Of a DNA stretch of 64,000 bases, positions 23,363-35,655 are shown in pieces. The stretch is taken from NCBI GenBank assembly GCA_029876055.1, contig CM056875.1:186001-250000 (forward strand). The letters are read 5' to 3'. Below the pieces are notes generated by a model. That model worked only from the letters and a program-made list of their open reading frames with translations. It was not told the origin of the DNA and searched no databases. A program made the translations under genes and the position numbers. How positions within the stretch are numbered: the stretch's first letter is position 1; the number at the start of each line of letters is the position of its first letter. Origin of the DNA: Madurella fahalii. Taxonomy: Eukaryota; Ascomycota; Sordariomycetes; Sordariales.

Positions 23363-25186
23363 TTAGCGGGGCCGTCGGAAAGGGTGTGCTTCAGTGTTCA
23401 AGACGAAGTCGTCAAGACTGATGACATCCGGGGGCGAGAAGATCAAGTAAAAATACTTGAGGGTTTCCGCCAGAAAGAAACTCTGCAAGCGGCTGTCAGC
23501 AATGCTATGAAACGTGGTGCCACTGGATCCCTTTACCTCCATAGAGTCCATCTTGTCCGTCTCCCCGTCAACCGTTACGTCGGAAATCGCCGAGTTGGCG
23601 AGCGGTGTCTTGGTCGCCTTCATAACCGACTCAAACATGGCCCAGGCCACATCCCGTAGATCTTCCTTGCCCGTCATCCGGTACAAGAGGAACACGCTCT
23701 CAATGGCCTCGGGTCGGAGGATGTACCGGGTATCGCGGGCATTTCTGAAACCTTTGGCCAGCTGCTTATCGCCATCCCTCTGCCACCGCTCCTCGTCCCA
23801 CGGACAGGGCCCATCAATTGAGTCGCACGGGATGAGATTGAAGACTTCGGGCATCAGGCCGGTCGGGAAGGACTTGTATGCCCACACACAGCCCCGCGCC
23901 AGGCGCTCGCCGATAGCGACGTGCTCCGGGATGTCGAACAGCTTACCGCCAAGGCCAAACATGCCACCGGCAAAGCAGGACAGATGCTGGCCATTGGGCA
24001 CGCGGTCGACGCCGTCCGGGCGCGCATACGCATCGCCGACGAAGAGGATATCGTACTTCTTTTGTTCCTCTTCCGGCAACATGGGCCGGAAAAGGAGATG
24101 TTCGGTAACGGCTTTCATGGCGGCGCGGTGCATCTTCTCGTAGTTTGGCAATCGACCTCCAAGCAGGGCCGCCATCTTCGGCAGGTACTCATAGAGCGAG
24201 TCAGCAAGGGCGCCAATGCTGAAGCTGGTCTCGGTGTCGACGGTCTCGGCACGGAAATTGATCATCTTCGGCCACAGACCAGGTAGCTTCGACTCGTCCT
24301 GGGTCCGCTCGAGGAAGTCGGTGATGCGGCTGATGGCGTCGTAGAACTTGGCGTCGCCTGTTAGCTGAGCAAGCCGGGTGAACTCGAGCGACAGCGAGCA
24401 AGGCGCTGCCGAGGGTTCGCTGGTGCCCGCCACTTGGTACCCCTTTTTGGCGTCCTCAAAGTCGAACCAGAATCCCGGGAAACGGTTAGGAGTGTCAAAC
24501 GCCATATAGAGCATGTTCCCCAATTCTTGTGCCTTTTCCAGCAACGCGGGTTCGCCGCTTAGGTCGTAGGCGCTGATGAGGCCGCCGAGATGGCGGATCG
24601 TGGTCTCGAAGAGGTTGAGGCTGGTGTCGGGCGTGTCGGCCCAGTCCAGCTGAGCTGCAGCCGCAGCCGCGGTATAAAACTCCTCCCGCAGGTCCATGAT
24701 CCAGAGGGTATCGAGCGCGTCCACTAATGTCGCGGCGAAACCACCAAATGTGGTCTTTCCTCCGCCGCTCACGGGCGCCAGCTCGTCCCGCAGCCATGCG
24801 TGCTTCTTATAGCTCTCCCAGCTCCGAATGAATGCGTCCCGAACAGCCTGCTGCCGGCTTTTGGTAGTCGCGTCGTGCACGTATCGGGAGAAATCGTGTT
24901 GGACGGGATGTAGCTGTTTCGGCGCGCCGGTGGGCAACGGGCGGATCGACGAGACGGGGTGGTGCTGGGTGACCGACGTCCAGTCGAAGCTGCTTGGTCT
25001 GAACCGAACCTTTCGACCTGTTTCTTCGGGTAACGGTCGAAGCGGATCCTGACGTGTCCCCAAGGGCTCGAGTATGAACACCACGAACAGAAACACGGCG
25101 ACGGCCAGGAGCAGCCGGACGATGCGGCGGTCCAGGACCGCCCTGCGCCGTCGGTATCGCCAGGGCCAGCCTTTCGTATAACTCAT
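23363..25186 (-). CDS. GH47 alpha-1,2-mannosidase, type II membrane protein
   Basis: Intronless, 607 aa from the ATG at 25186. A basic cytosolic tail (WRYRRRRAVLDRR) is followed by one membrane segment at about residues 22-42 (LLLAVAVFLFVVFIL), a type II signal anchor. The catalytic domain contains GGFAATLVDALDTLWIMDL near residue 150, FETTIRHLGGLISAYDLSG near 190, the block TETSFSIGALADSLYEYLPK near 325, and ends with VLNTEAHP, whose Thr binds the catalytic calcium in GH47. It trims alpha-1,2-linked mannose from N-glycans in the ER or Golgi, or takes part in ER-associated degradation. Length and anchor fit the class I processing enzymes of filamentous fungi. A palindrome lies about 50 bases upstream of the start. 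Confidence 0.93.
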   Translation of the reverse strand: MSYTKGWPWRYRRRRAVLDRRIVRLLLAVAVFLFVVFILEPLGTRQDPLRPLPEETGRKVRFRPSSFDWTSVTQHHPVSSIRPLPTGAPKQLHPVQHDFSRYVHDATTKSRQQAVRDAFIRSWESYKKHAWLRDELAPVSGGGKTTFGGFAATLVDALDTLWIMDLREEFYTAAAAAAQLDWADTPDTSLNLFETTIRHLGGLISAYDLSGEPALLEKAQELGNMLYMAFDTPNRFPGFWFDFEDAKKGYQVAGTSEPSAAPCSLSLEFTRLAQLTGDAKFYDAISRITDFLERTQDESKLPGLWPKMINFRAETVDTETSFSIGALADSLYEYLPKMAALLGGRLPNYEKMHRAAMKAVTEHLLFRPMLPEEEQKKYDILFVGDAYARPDGVDRVPNGQHLSCFAGGMFGLGGKLFDIPEHVAIGERLARGCVWAYKSFPTGLMPEVFNLIPCDSIDGPCPWDEERWQRDGDKQLAKGFRNARDTRYILRPEAIESVFLLYRMTGKEDLRDVAWAMFESVMKATKTPLANSAISDVTVDGETDKMDSMEVKGSSGTTFHSIADSRLQSFFLAETLKYFYLIFSPPDVISLDDFVLNTEAHPFRRPR

Positions 25187-26610
25187 GTCACGGCGGCACA
25201 AGACGCTGTCGGCATCGGCTGCAAGATAATGTCGCAATTGCCGGGCAGCAATTGCACTTTTTGTTAGGTTTTGGGTGTCATGGAAAGGGGCCGCTGCGAT
25301 GGCAATTGCTGGAGCGAGTACACTCGGAAAGTCTTTTCCGTCGGACCAGGCGGCAAAACCCTAGCGGCACCATAGTATCCCCGCAGCCGAGGGCAGGCCG
25401 ATTACCTGATGTCCAAGGTCTTGCTGATACCATGTCCGCTGCGACTGGCTTGCGCCCCGGAATGATCTCTTAGACTTGTAACTTCTCGTAGTCTGCCGGC
25501 GTCGGTGATGAGTTGTGTTTGTACCGTTCATGGTAGGATGGTACAGTACTGCACTGGACGTTGGTGGTGTCTGCAGGCTCATTAGGCCTCGCCCTAACGG
25601 CTTGATGCGCTCAGCGATTCCGGGGCTCCCTGATCCCTGCACTTCCATTTTCTACACAAAAAAGCCACCGTAACACAGGGCAGCCGCCATTGCCTGGCAA
25701 AGGCAGCCATCATCACGATGAATTGCCCGCGTACGGCATTGGGACATTGATCCCTAACCTCGATTCATACGGGCCGGGTCCATTCTTTGTCATTGCCACC
25801 AAAACAGCCAGTACCTACCAGCTATTCGGCGGCCAGACAGGTGCACATTTCAGCCACTGTTATTAGCCCCACTCTCCGGGGACCAACATGTCCTGCCAAT
25901 ACCTACTACGCCTCCGTTAACTTTAATGAGTTCAAGGATTAGGCAACGGGGGCCGGGCCACCAACGGAAAGAAGGCGCTGCATATCGTAGCCGACATTCC
26001 GCAGGATGTGCCAGGCTCGATGCCGGATGGCGGCGGGGCCGCCGAACTGAGCGAATACCACGCGTCTCCAGAACTGCAAGGCCAGCCCATACCTTAATGG
26101 CGTGAGATCACAAGAGGGCTTAACTTATGAACCAGGTGCCGGTGACACGCCTCGGGGATACGGATCCGGGACGGATTCCCTATAGATGATCTGCGCCCAC
26201 CCGGGCTGTAGTATCACATTGCGTGCATGGGAGGATAATAATTTGGCAGGCCAGCCCTTCCCCCATGACAATACATCGGTCGTATGGACTAAGTGCTCTT
26301 TATTTGGCGCCGGTCTATCCTGGGGAATCGGAGAGTAACGTAACAAATGGAGTCTCTCTAGTCTATCTTATACTGAGGAACTGTGCCGTGTTACAAAAAC
26401 TGTGGTGCATTGATGGTGAGAGGCAAGATTGAGGCATAAAGGGGTGGTCAAAGATTTGCCTCTGTTCAGCTAACCCCCTAACGATGCTGCCCTTAAATCC
26501 CGACGTCGGCTCGTAGTATACGTTAACACTCTCACCGACCTAGTACGACAAAAAGACATGATTGTCACAGGCATCTACTATCAGCAACTTCTAAGCTGGA
26601 CACTCGAGCT
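25187..26610. other. Intergenic region upstream of GH47 and downstream of the helicase/AAA gene
   Basis: Contains a GCAATTGC palindrome and its half copy (listed separately). No coding sequence supported. Confidence 0.4.
25234..25255. repeat. Palindromic element, GCAATTGC arms
   Basis: Two GCAATTGC octamers separated by CGGGCA, followed by AC. The same structure with spacer AGGGCA occurs at 53543-53564, and a single octamer at 25302-25309. It sits about 50 bases upstream of the GH47 start codon. Confidence 0.7.
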
Positions 26611-29600
26611 TCACAACCCCAATTGCCCATCGCTCATCCAATGCGACCCGCCAGCACACCGATAGCCACCTTGTTGTTTGATCCAGTTATATCCCATCGG
26701 ACACACACCCATTTCTTTCAACCTTTTCTTCATTGCTTCTTCTCTCTCCCTCCGCCTCTTCTCCTCCAACAAACGCGTAATAATCTTCTCCCTAGCCGCC
26801 GCCGTCGCTTTTCGGGCCGCCTCTTCCAGCCGCCGATACTCTTCCTCGCGCTCCTCTTCGGCCCGCCGGTCTCGCTGTAACTGCTCCCAAACCTCATCAC
26901 TCACACCAACGTCACGTTGAGCATAGCCTGAGCCGTAGCCGGTATCCAGCTGAGCTGCGGTATCGAGCTGAGCTGCGGTCTCGCGAGGGGGCTCGGGAGT
27001 CTCGCCCACTTCATCTGGCTCCTCTTGAATCCGGGTTTGAGATGTGGGGGCTCTGGTAGCGACACTAGGAGGTGCTGATGGGGATTCCGGTGGTGGAAAC
27101 TGCTGCTTTGGGACGCCAAGGAGATCTAGTAGCGGAGATTTGGCAGAGTTGGCGCGGGACTCACGTTCGCTCCACATGGCGTGGAGTTCCTCGATAATAC
27201 TACCCTCGGTGAGCGCAAGACGACCCCTGCCAAGACCTCCTTTATCCTTGAGAATCGTGTTAAAAATTCCCTTGGCCAGGCACTGGACGTCACGCGCACT
27301 GGCCCAGCTTTCTTGTGCGATCAACTTTTCGAACTCGGTCACCAAGGTCCGCCCGAACTGCGCCGTTGGTTCCTCCAGGCAAGTAAGGTCCAGCTCTATA
27401 GTCTTGGCCTTCAGCACCTCCTGCTGCTTCTGCAACAGACTACCCATCAAAGACACACATTCTTCCGCCGTGAGTGCCCGGAAGTTAATCACGGCCGGGA
27501 AACGCGAGGTCAAGCCCGAGTTGACAGACATCAGGCGGTTGATGTCGGCTTCGTACCCAGCCAGAATGATGATCAGCTTCTTAAAGTACCTACCCTTGGT
27601 CACCGAGTCGACCAGCTCGTCCATGGCTTCCTTGGCGAAATGTCCCTCAGCCAGACGGTAGGCCTCGTCGATAAAGAGCACTCTGCCGAGGGCTTTATCC
27701 AGAAGCTGTTGCACCTTCGGCCCGGTGTGTCCGACGTACTGACCGATCAAGTCCGTCGCGGAGCACTCGACCACCTCGGCGGTCGCGAGGAAGCCCATGT
27801 CGTAAAAGACCTTGCCCATCTTCTTGGCCGTTGTCGTCTTGCCCGTGCCGGGAGGGCCACGGAACAAGAAGTTGAAAGGGATGTTCTCCTTTGGGTCCAT
27901 GTCCAGAACCTTTAGCGTGCGCACCGTGTCTTGGTAGCCTTCGAGCAGTGACACGGTTTCCTCACAGCCGACGGTGCCCTCGAACAATTCCCGAATGTTG
28001 GATTCTGACCTCTCGGCTCGGTCAAAGTTCTCATCAAAGTCTGCCGCTTCCAGCAAGCTGGCGGACTTTGCCTGTTGTTTTGAGAACCGCAATTGATGGC
28101 GGGCCTTGGCATCATTGAGGAGAATGTCGATTTCTCCTGCGTTTCCAAAGTTGGGTCGGTTGCGAGCCCGCTTCAACATCTCCATTGCCACGCCGATTCC
28201 CTGGTCAGTAGCCTGATATGCTTGATCTTTGAGCTTGAGATCCAAGATCTGGCGGAGCTCCACATCGGAAAGATCGTCAAAGGTGAACCCAGAGGCGATG
28301 GGAAAGCGACGGCTCAATCCGGGGTTGACGTTCTGGAACATCCTCTCCATCTGGTCCTTGTACCCGAGCAAGAGCACGCACCGGTCATCGCCCGGCACGC
28401 TTTGCACTTCCGCCACAATCGTATCAATCACGGCCGTTTTGTATATGTCCGAACCCGATCCCTGACCGCCGCCGTAGAGCCCGTAAGCTTCATCAATGAC
28501 GAGAACCTTCCCCACCGTTGCCGCGAGGATGCCCTTTGTTTGCTGCTCTGACTGGCCCAATGCCGCACCAACAAAGTCGGACGGGTTCTTCACGACCACT
28601 ATGAACACGTCAGTACACGGAAAAAGAAAAAAAAAAAAAAAAAAAGGAAACCGGATATTTGCTGGTGAAGCTTACCTTCCCCTTTTGACAACAATCCGAG
28701 AGACACCAGGATCTCTCCGTACAGTTTCGCCACCGTAGTCTTGCCTGTACCAGGATTTCCAAGAAAGACTTTGTTCAATGTGTATTGGATCGGCGGCTCC
28801 TCCGCGAGTTCCCGAAGGTAGTTCTGCTGGATGCTGTCGACGAGGGACCGAACGGCTTCCTTGACGGCACCAAGACCAATCATGCCTTGCAACTTCTTCC
28901 AAGCGTTGCATTTTGTGAGTGCCTCGGCTGGCTCCGGGCCGATCAGGTCCTCCTTGGTGAAAAATAGATCGTCTGGCCTGGATCCACTCTTCCGCGCTCG
29001 TCGGATCCGGTCCGCTTGTCTCCTGGAGATGATGTCCAGGGCGTTCTCAACTGATCGCGCATTGCCGAAGCCCTCTTTTCCGCGGCCTCGTCCAATCCGT
29101 CGGGAAACGATGCGGCAATACAAGCCCTTTAGCCCATCCTCACAGTCCATCGCATTGTTGTACTTCTTGTTGATCTTCAGCTCAAGAATCCGGAGGAGCT
29201 CGTCGTCTGTATAATCCGCAAAGCCCATTTCAACAGGGAAGCGGCTGGGAAGTCCTGGATTATGAGCGAAGAAGCTTTCCATCTGTTTGTTGTATCCGGC
29301 GAGGACAAATGCGACCTTGCCCCTAAGGTTCTCAACCTCGGCGAGCAAATAGTCCAGCACACCCCCGCCGCCTGGGTTGTTGCCGGAAGTCAGCTGATAA
29401 GCCTCATCGATGAACAACACACCCCCCCGCTGTTGAGGATCTCGTCGAGGATCTTTTTGCAACCCGAGACCCCCATGTTCGCTAGCCCTGCCCCGGTGGT
29501 TTCTTTGAAGCAAGAACCGGGGATCACGCACAGCTCCGTAAGGAACTGGGCGTACAAACGAGCCACGGTGGTTTTACCTATGGAAGAGTTAGCCCTGCTT

Positions 29601-32600
29601 TGGCTTGAAAGATGATGAGAGAAGAGCGGGACACGGACCAGTTCCTGGATTTCCCAACATTGAGCAACTGAACCGCTCGGACGCCATGGAGATATTCTGC
29701 CGCAACGCAGTGTCGACTTTGGATTTGAGAGTCAGGAACGCTTGCTTAACGTCCTCTAACCCAATCATCTTCATCAACTCATCCATCGGCTTGCTCTGCG
29801 CGTTTTCGTACTGTTTCTGGAACTCCCAGTCTGCCTTGGCGTCGTCAAATACAGACTCGTGGGCCGTCGCGCTGCCTGCTGCTTCTTTTGCCCGTTGTGA
29901 CGCCTTGGCTTGGGCCTTCTCCGCTGCTTGGGCAGCCTGCTGCGCTCTTAGTCGGTTCCGCTCCGTCAGTTTCGCCTCGGCTTCTTTCAAGGCGGCAAGT
30001 TCCGAGCGATGCTCTTGGAGAGTCTTTTTCCGAAGTTCCTCGTCGGTTTTGTACTTGTTGATGCGGCGTTGGTGTTCAAGCTCATCCTGAATCTCTCGAA
30101 GCTTGCGGGTGTACTCTTCCTCCCTGCAGCGCCGTTCTTCCTCGAGCTGTAGGTCACGCTTGGCTTTGCGTTCCATTTCCTTGTCCTCTTGGATGCACTT
30201 CAGACAGCCGTCCCTTTGCTTGCCACAGCGGACCTTTGTTCTGTGCTGCCGGTCGCATAGCTTGTCGACAAGTTGGTTACACTCGGTCCGGCTGTGATTG
30301 ACTACACGGTGGCAGCGCGATCTACACTTGTGCACACCGCATTTCAGCGGCATTTCACTGCGGGGTGGAGTTAGCCAATGTCTCGCGCTGCTCAAAAGTG
30401 CTGAAATTGTACACACCATGGCTCAGTGCATCCGCCATCTGGGCATGACTTGTCAAAGTCAATCGGCTCTTTGAGCAATGCCGTCTTTTCAGGGTGCTTG
30501 CCGCACTTGACCGGAAGACCATCGTAGAGGTGACCGCGGTCCTTTAGCAGATCGAAAAATGGATGCCAAGTAGATTTCCCCTTTTTGCTTCTCATGAAAG
30601 TGTCCATATTGCCGATTAGGACGATGCAGTTGCGGGCTCGCGTGATGAGGACATTGAGTCGCTCGGGGGCGGACATAAAGCCGATATCCCCAGACTCGTT
30701 GCTACGGGTCAGAGACACAATCACGATGTCACTCTCTTCGCCTTGGTAGTTGTCTGTAGCAAAATTGTTAGCATGATTACGGCCAGCACGGTCCCCAAGA
30801 AAAGAAAGAGAAGGAAAAAGGGGAAAGTCAGACCTATTGTTGATATGCGCAGGGTTTTCTTGTCAAGCTTTGCAGCAGCTTCGCTTATCAAGCCCGCCCG
30901 GATCATCTCAGCCTTGTCCATCTCGCTCAGTGTGGGATCGTGCTTGTTCTTGCTTAAGAGATCCTTTAGGACGCGAAGCTGGCCCAAGTATGGAGTCAAG
31001 ACCACGATTTGATCTGGTGCATAGCCTTGCTGGCCGAAGTACTTGACGCAGCGTAAGACCATCTCCGCCTCGAACGTGTTCTTCTTGCTCTCTTTCATTC
31101 CCGGATCCCGGCGATCCCGAAGCTGATTATCCGAGTCCTCCTGTTTCCCATGGTTCACGAATACAACGCGGTCCTGAAGGCCGTGGATATGAGGCCGCCC
31201 ACGGGTTTTGGGGCTATCGAGCAAGTCAGGATATGTGAGTCTCCGGGCAAATACAGATATCTCGGGGACCATCCGGTGTTGCTTGTGTAGTGTCGCATGG
31301 CGCGCTCCTTGATTGATCAGACGCTCAAAGAGGGAGCGGTTCAGGTCAAACCCGTCGCCTTTCTCCACGGAGAGGGCGTAGTTGTTGATCTTGGGACGAA
31401 GTTGCTTGTGGTCACCGATCAGGACCAGTTGCTTAACCGTCGCCGCCAGAGCCGTCAGTATGTGACTTTCCAGAATCTCTCCAGCTTCCTCGACCAGGAT
31501 AACGTCTGGTTTGGCCGCTCGAATCAAGCGAGCGTATTTGGCTGCGCCAGTGGTGGTGCAGCCGATGATCTTCTTTTGAAGAAGGATCTGAGCATCTGAC
31601 TCGCCGAATTGAACCTCGATCTTCCCTTGCAGATCATCGACCTCACGACTAAGGGCTTGGATGTCCCCCAACTGCTCCTCGGCTAAGGATTTGAGCCATT
31701 TCTGAACATGCTCCTGTCGCGCGGCGCGTGGCATATCCCATACGGCTCTGGCATTCGCGGGAATGTCCTTCTCAAAGATACCGGGACCCTCGCCCTTGAT
31801 CCATCTCTGATAGAGATAGTCGGGGCCAACTTCCTTCCCTCGTTTACCTGCACGTGCCCAACCACTGTTGTCGGTGGGAACTCGAAGCGCGTCGAAGAAC
31901 TGTGTGCCGTCGTTAGAAAATTCCAAGTGCTCCGAAATGTCATCCCATTTAATTGACATGGCGATGTAGGTCTGAAAGGCCTCCTTGAGTCTCTGCCCTG
32001 CTTCTGCGGTATTGAGCTTCAGCTCGTTGATTATGTTCCAAGCATCTCGGGAGCGACGGTACTGTCCTTTTTGTTCCGATAAGAGGAGAGGAATGGTTGT
32101 GGGAGTGCATTTGCTCTTGGAGCCGATACGGACCATTGATGAACCCGGGATACCAGCCTTGAGCAAGTCCCCCATAAATTGGTCCAGGGCGTGATTGGTG
32201 TAGCTGAGCACTAGGATTCGTAGACCGGCCGCGAAGAGGCAACGAGCGATTTGCGCTCCAATGAAGGACTTTCCGGTGCCTTAATTATGACGTTAGAGCT
32301 TGCGCAGCGCAAAAGAGAACAAGGTATGAGGCTGTATTACCTGGAGGTCCTTGTACCAGGCTCACTTGGCTTCCCAGGGCGAGGAGTAGAGCAGCAAGCT
32401 GGGACTCGTCAACCTCGACTTTGCGTCCCGACGTTGTCTCCAGTGGTACAACGCCCGAAGCCCCAACACTCCGGCCGGCGCGTTCGAGTTTGGCAACAAG
32501 AGACCGTAGCATTGGTGGTACCTCAAACTCAGCGATCGAGGCACTGGTGGGGTTGACTAGAAGGTCGAGGAGGGGCACATCGGTTATCCGTTGCAAGCCC

Positions 32601-33844
32601 AACAAGACAGGCTCGTAAGCAAAGACCGGGGTTCCCACCAAGATGAACTGGACAGATTCTTTCCCCCAAAGAGTGAGAGCGAGGAGGGCGCTTCGTAGGC
32701 CATGGTCATCGGTAAACTGAAGAGAAACGATTGGGGGGGACTTGGCAAGGTTGTCGACATCGCGGTCAACAAAGGCGAAACCGAAGATTTCTTTGCCGCG
32801 GCAGAGGACGCCAAACGACTGGTGCTTTAATAAGTTCGGTTGGTCTTGCAGATACTTTTTCCTGGTGGAAGGCTGCAGATTCCGGAGGAAGGGGAGGCCA
32901 ACATAGCAATGGACCAGGAGAGTGCACTTTTTGTACCTCCCCGTTGTCTCGTCACCGATGTCAATCCCGAAAGGGACGAGTCCGCCCAAAACCAGCGACG
33001 TCCGTTTTCCCTTTTTGCTTCCGGCGGCAACTTGAATGTCTTCACGGAGTTCGGCCAGCATGTCTTCTCTCAGCATCCTGAATTGATTGTCGAGATGGGC
33101 CCTGGGCCGCATCTCCTCGGTGGTGTCGACGATTTCCTGAGCTGTCTGGTAGAAGGGCACCTGCGTGGAAAGAAACTCGTCAGTCGTCGGATAGATGCGG
33201 ACGCGGCGGAAGTCGCTAAAGTCGTTGTCATGACGGCCTCCAGGCCCGGCGGAATCGCCACCCGGCTCGCCAGAACACCGGATCCGGACCACCTTCTGGA
33301 GCTTGTACCCCAATTCGCGGGTTGCATGATCTTGAGATTTCAAGAACTGGTGGCTATCGGAAACGGATTTGACGAGACCGGTCACGTCCAACTTGGTACC
33401 CGGAGGAAGCGAGATGAGCTCGAGCGCCAGCCACGCAAAAGCGTAGAGGCCGTGGTCCGGAATCTGGCGGGCGTTGAACAGACTGACGAGGTTGTTCAAC
33501 ACGGTTGGCGGGTTGGCAATAACAAAGAGCACCCGCCCAAGAAGTTGACCGTCGACAAGAGCCTTCACACCGGGGTCCGCTAGGTATCGCAAGAATGGGA
33601 GGGTGTGTGAGAGAAGGAATGAGTTGGAGACGTCGGCGCGAATTGCGTCTCTGACGGCATCGAGGCCAGATGCGCTGGAGACCAGCATCTCGACACATTG
33701 GGTGGGGGATGGTTGGGCCCTAATGGCCTCCATGAACAACTGGGCGTTCTGAGGAGTCCGGACAGGACGGTTGCCGGCAATGGTCTCTTTGAACAAGCCT
33801 CGAAGACGACCAGCCCTGCGAGAAGGGTCCTGCATCGATGCCAT
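26611..33844 (-). CDS. Giant SF1 helicase / triple CbxX-CfqX AAA+ fusion protein (frameshifted as given)
   Basis: Model: complement of 32341..33844, 30834..32279, 30417..30753, 29639..30357, 28676..29577 and 26611..28598; about 2298 aa if the frame is restored. An N-terminal region of about 480 residues leads to an Upf1/ZNFX1-like SF1 helicase: GPPGTGKS, VEEAGEI, HKQHRMVPEIS, DNYQGEESDIVIVSLTRS and LNVLITRARN. A Cys/His-rich linker, a long Glu/Lys/Arg coiled coil (about 1140-1290) and three AAA+ modules of the CbxX/CfqX type follow, each with Walker A (GNPGTGKTT, GNPGTGKTT, GPPGTGKTT) and Walker B (FIDEAYQL, VIDEAYGL, FIDEAYRL). The C-terminus is a charged helix and a short Cys-containing end. 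All five introns lie in phase with domain continuity; two interrupt Walker A motifs. Fungi have related fusions of unknown role; RNA surveillance or defence is inference. One base is missing at the C run 29422-29428. Confidence 0.88.
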
Positions 33845-35655
33845 TCTTGATTCCGCAGGACGTCAGATGGTGGATGTGACTCGAAGCTCTTCAGCTTCCT
33901 GATGATTGTTTGCAAAAGTAAAGCACTGCAGTTACGTGTGCAGAAGCTACAATTCGAGGGGTCACTTGTCAGTCACTGACGGCGGAAGTCACCATTTGTA
34001 TGGAGACCATCCTTATCCCTACCGTCCATAAGATGCCTTATGCGGCCGGGCGCCGTTGTATGACCCCGATACCAGCCCGGGAAGCCCCGGGTTACTCAAC
34101 AGCAAACGCTGACACTGTCAGCGAATCACAGCATGGCTGTAGGCCTCAGCGCATAAATGTGCAGCAGCTGCCTGAGACTTGGCCGCCGTAAAACAACCCC
34201 ATACGAATGAAATTAGACGTAGATGTCTGTGGCTGGGGTTTTGGGCTGCAGCGCGCAACAAGGGAAGGACAAGAAGGTACCTTACCTACCGTTGTGCACT
34301 GGGCTGAGATCCAAACGCGCACTCGTGGCTCTGAGTCGCCCGGCACCTGCAAACACAGCAAGCCGGGCCCAGCCTCTCTGAGGCCCCGAACCATTAACCG
34401 TTCATCCCGTTGCAACCGCTGCTGATGAAATAAACCGTTAGAGACAAACCAAAGCTAGAATAGGTAGGTCTTTACATACAAACACGAGCAACCAACGAAT
34501 AGCATACACAGGACTCCATTCGCTGATTCGCACACCCAACGGGTTTCCAGGGATAAACAGAAATGGACTGTTAATCACGGGAGGTCCTTGATAGTAGAAT
34601 TGACATGCCTAGTATTCCAATGCACCGTTAGACTCGGTCATGGTCTTCGTCGATCCAGCTGCTCGTCAATCTCGTTTGCACACCGCGTCCCAGCGAAATC
34701 TCTGCTGGCAATGATACCGAGGTCAATGACCAATAAAGAGAAACGGATAAGGAGATCGTAAGAGATATTAAAGAGATAACAGATAACAATCGTAAGGATG
34801 AAAAAGGCAGAAGAAGAACGAAGAATTCCACTGCAAGGGGTACCTTCTACAAGACAGATCCCAAGAGTCGGGGAAAGCGAACTCATCCTGGAAGTTGAGG
34901 GCATAGGTTAATTACCTATACAACATTGCGATGTGCTTAAACCTCGACACAGTTGGTAATCAACTGGCCCAGCCGGTGCTGATGGGAACGTAGGTAAGGT
35001 AGGTAGGTACCTTACCTAAGGTGGTGGGTAATCACTTCACCCTACCTACCGTACAGTAGCTTTCCAAGGCTCATTTGTCCGCCGACGAATCAAGCCTAGG
35101 CCGCGCTGCAACTTGCCAAATCAGATAGCGGCGCCTTGCAATCACCGTCGAGCGTCGGGCCTCAGCACAGATTGTCCAATTGCAACAGATTTGCGGAGAT
35201 GAATTCATGCAAACACACCTCGCCAGAGTCGACGCCCACGTCTCCCGTTTCACAAATTCTCTGACTGATGGTGATCATGCATGTTCGTGGTATTCCGAGA
35301 GCCAACCGTTCGCCCTGGTATCTGCGGGTTAGAGCCTGACCCGCCATTTGCCCAAAGAAACATGAAACTACAATCAACTACAAATGCTTCTGGGCTGGAC
35401 CACACATATCTCACTGCTGTGTAACGCACAAGGCATCCCGGCCAGCGGGGTCGCAGTAGGCCTCACCAGAGAGGCCACGCAAGGGCGACTCAACCACGAT
35501 GGATAATTATAACTGAATGTTTCTCTAGTTGCTTTTGCCTTTTCATCAAATTCTTTAGACAACCGGGTAACGCGCGGTACCCCCAACTCGCCGAGATACC
35601 TCCACATCTAAACGTATTCGGTTTAAATACATCTAGTCTGGCCCCGGCCATTAGC
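33845..35655. other. Intergenic region with CCTA/TAGG repeats
   Basis: Shared promoter side of the helicase/AAA gene (minus) and the gene at 35656 (plus). Contains CCTA/TAGG inverted repeats at about 34274-34291 and 34991-35050. No coding sequence supported. Confidence 0.4.
34991..35050. repeat. CCTA/TAGG-rich inverted repeat cluster
   Basis: Alternating TAGG and CCTA units such as GTAGGTAAGGTAGGTAGG, then TACCTTACCTAAGG and CCTACCTACC, able to fold back. Related clusters are at 34274-34291, 39165-39232, 40505-40585, 52053-52077 and 57353-57378, always between genes. Confidence 0.75.
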
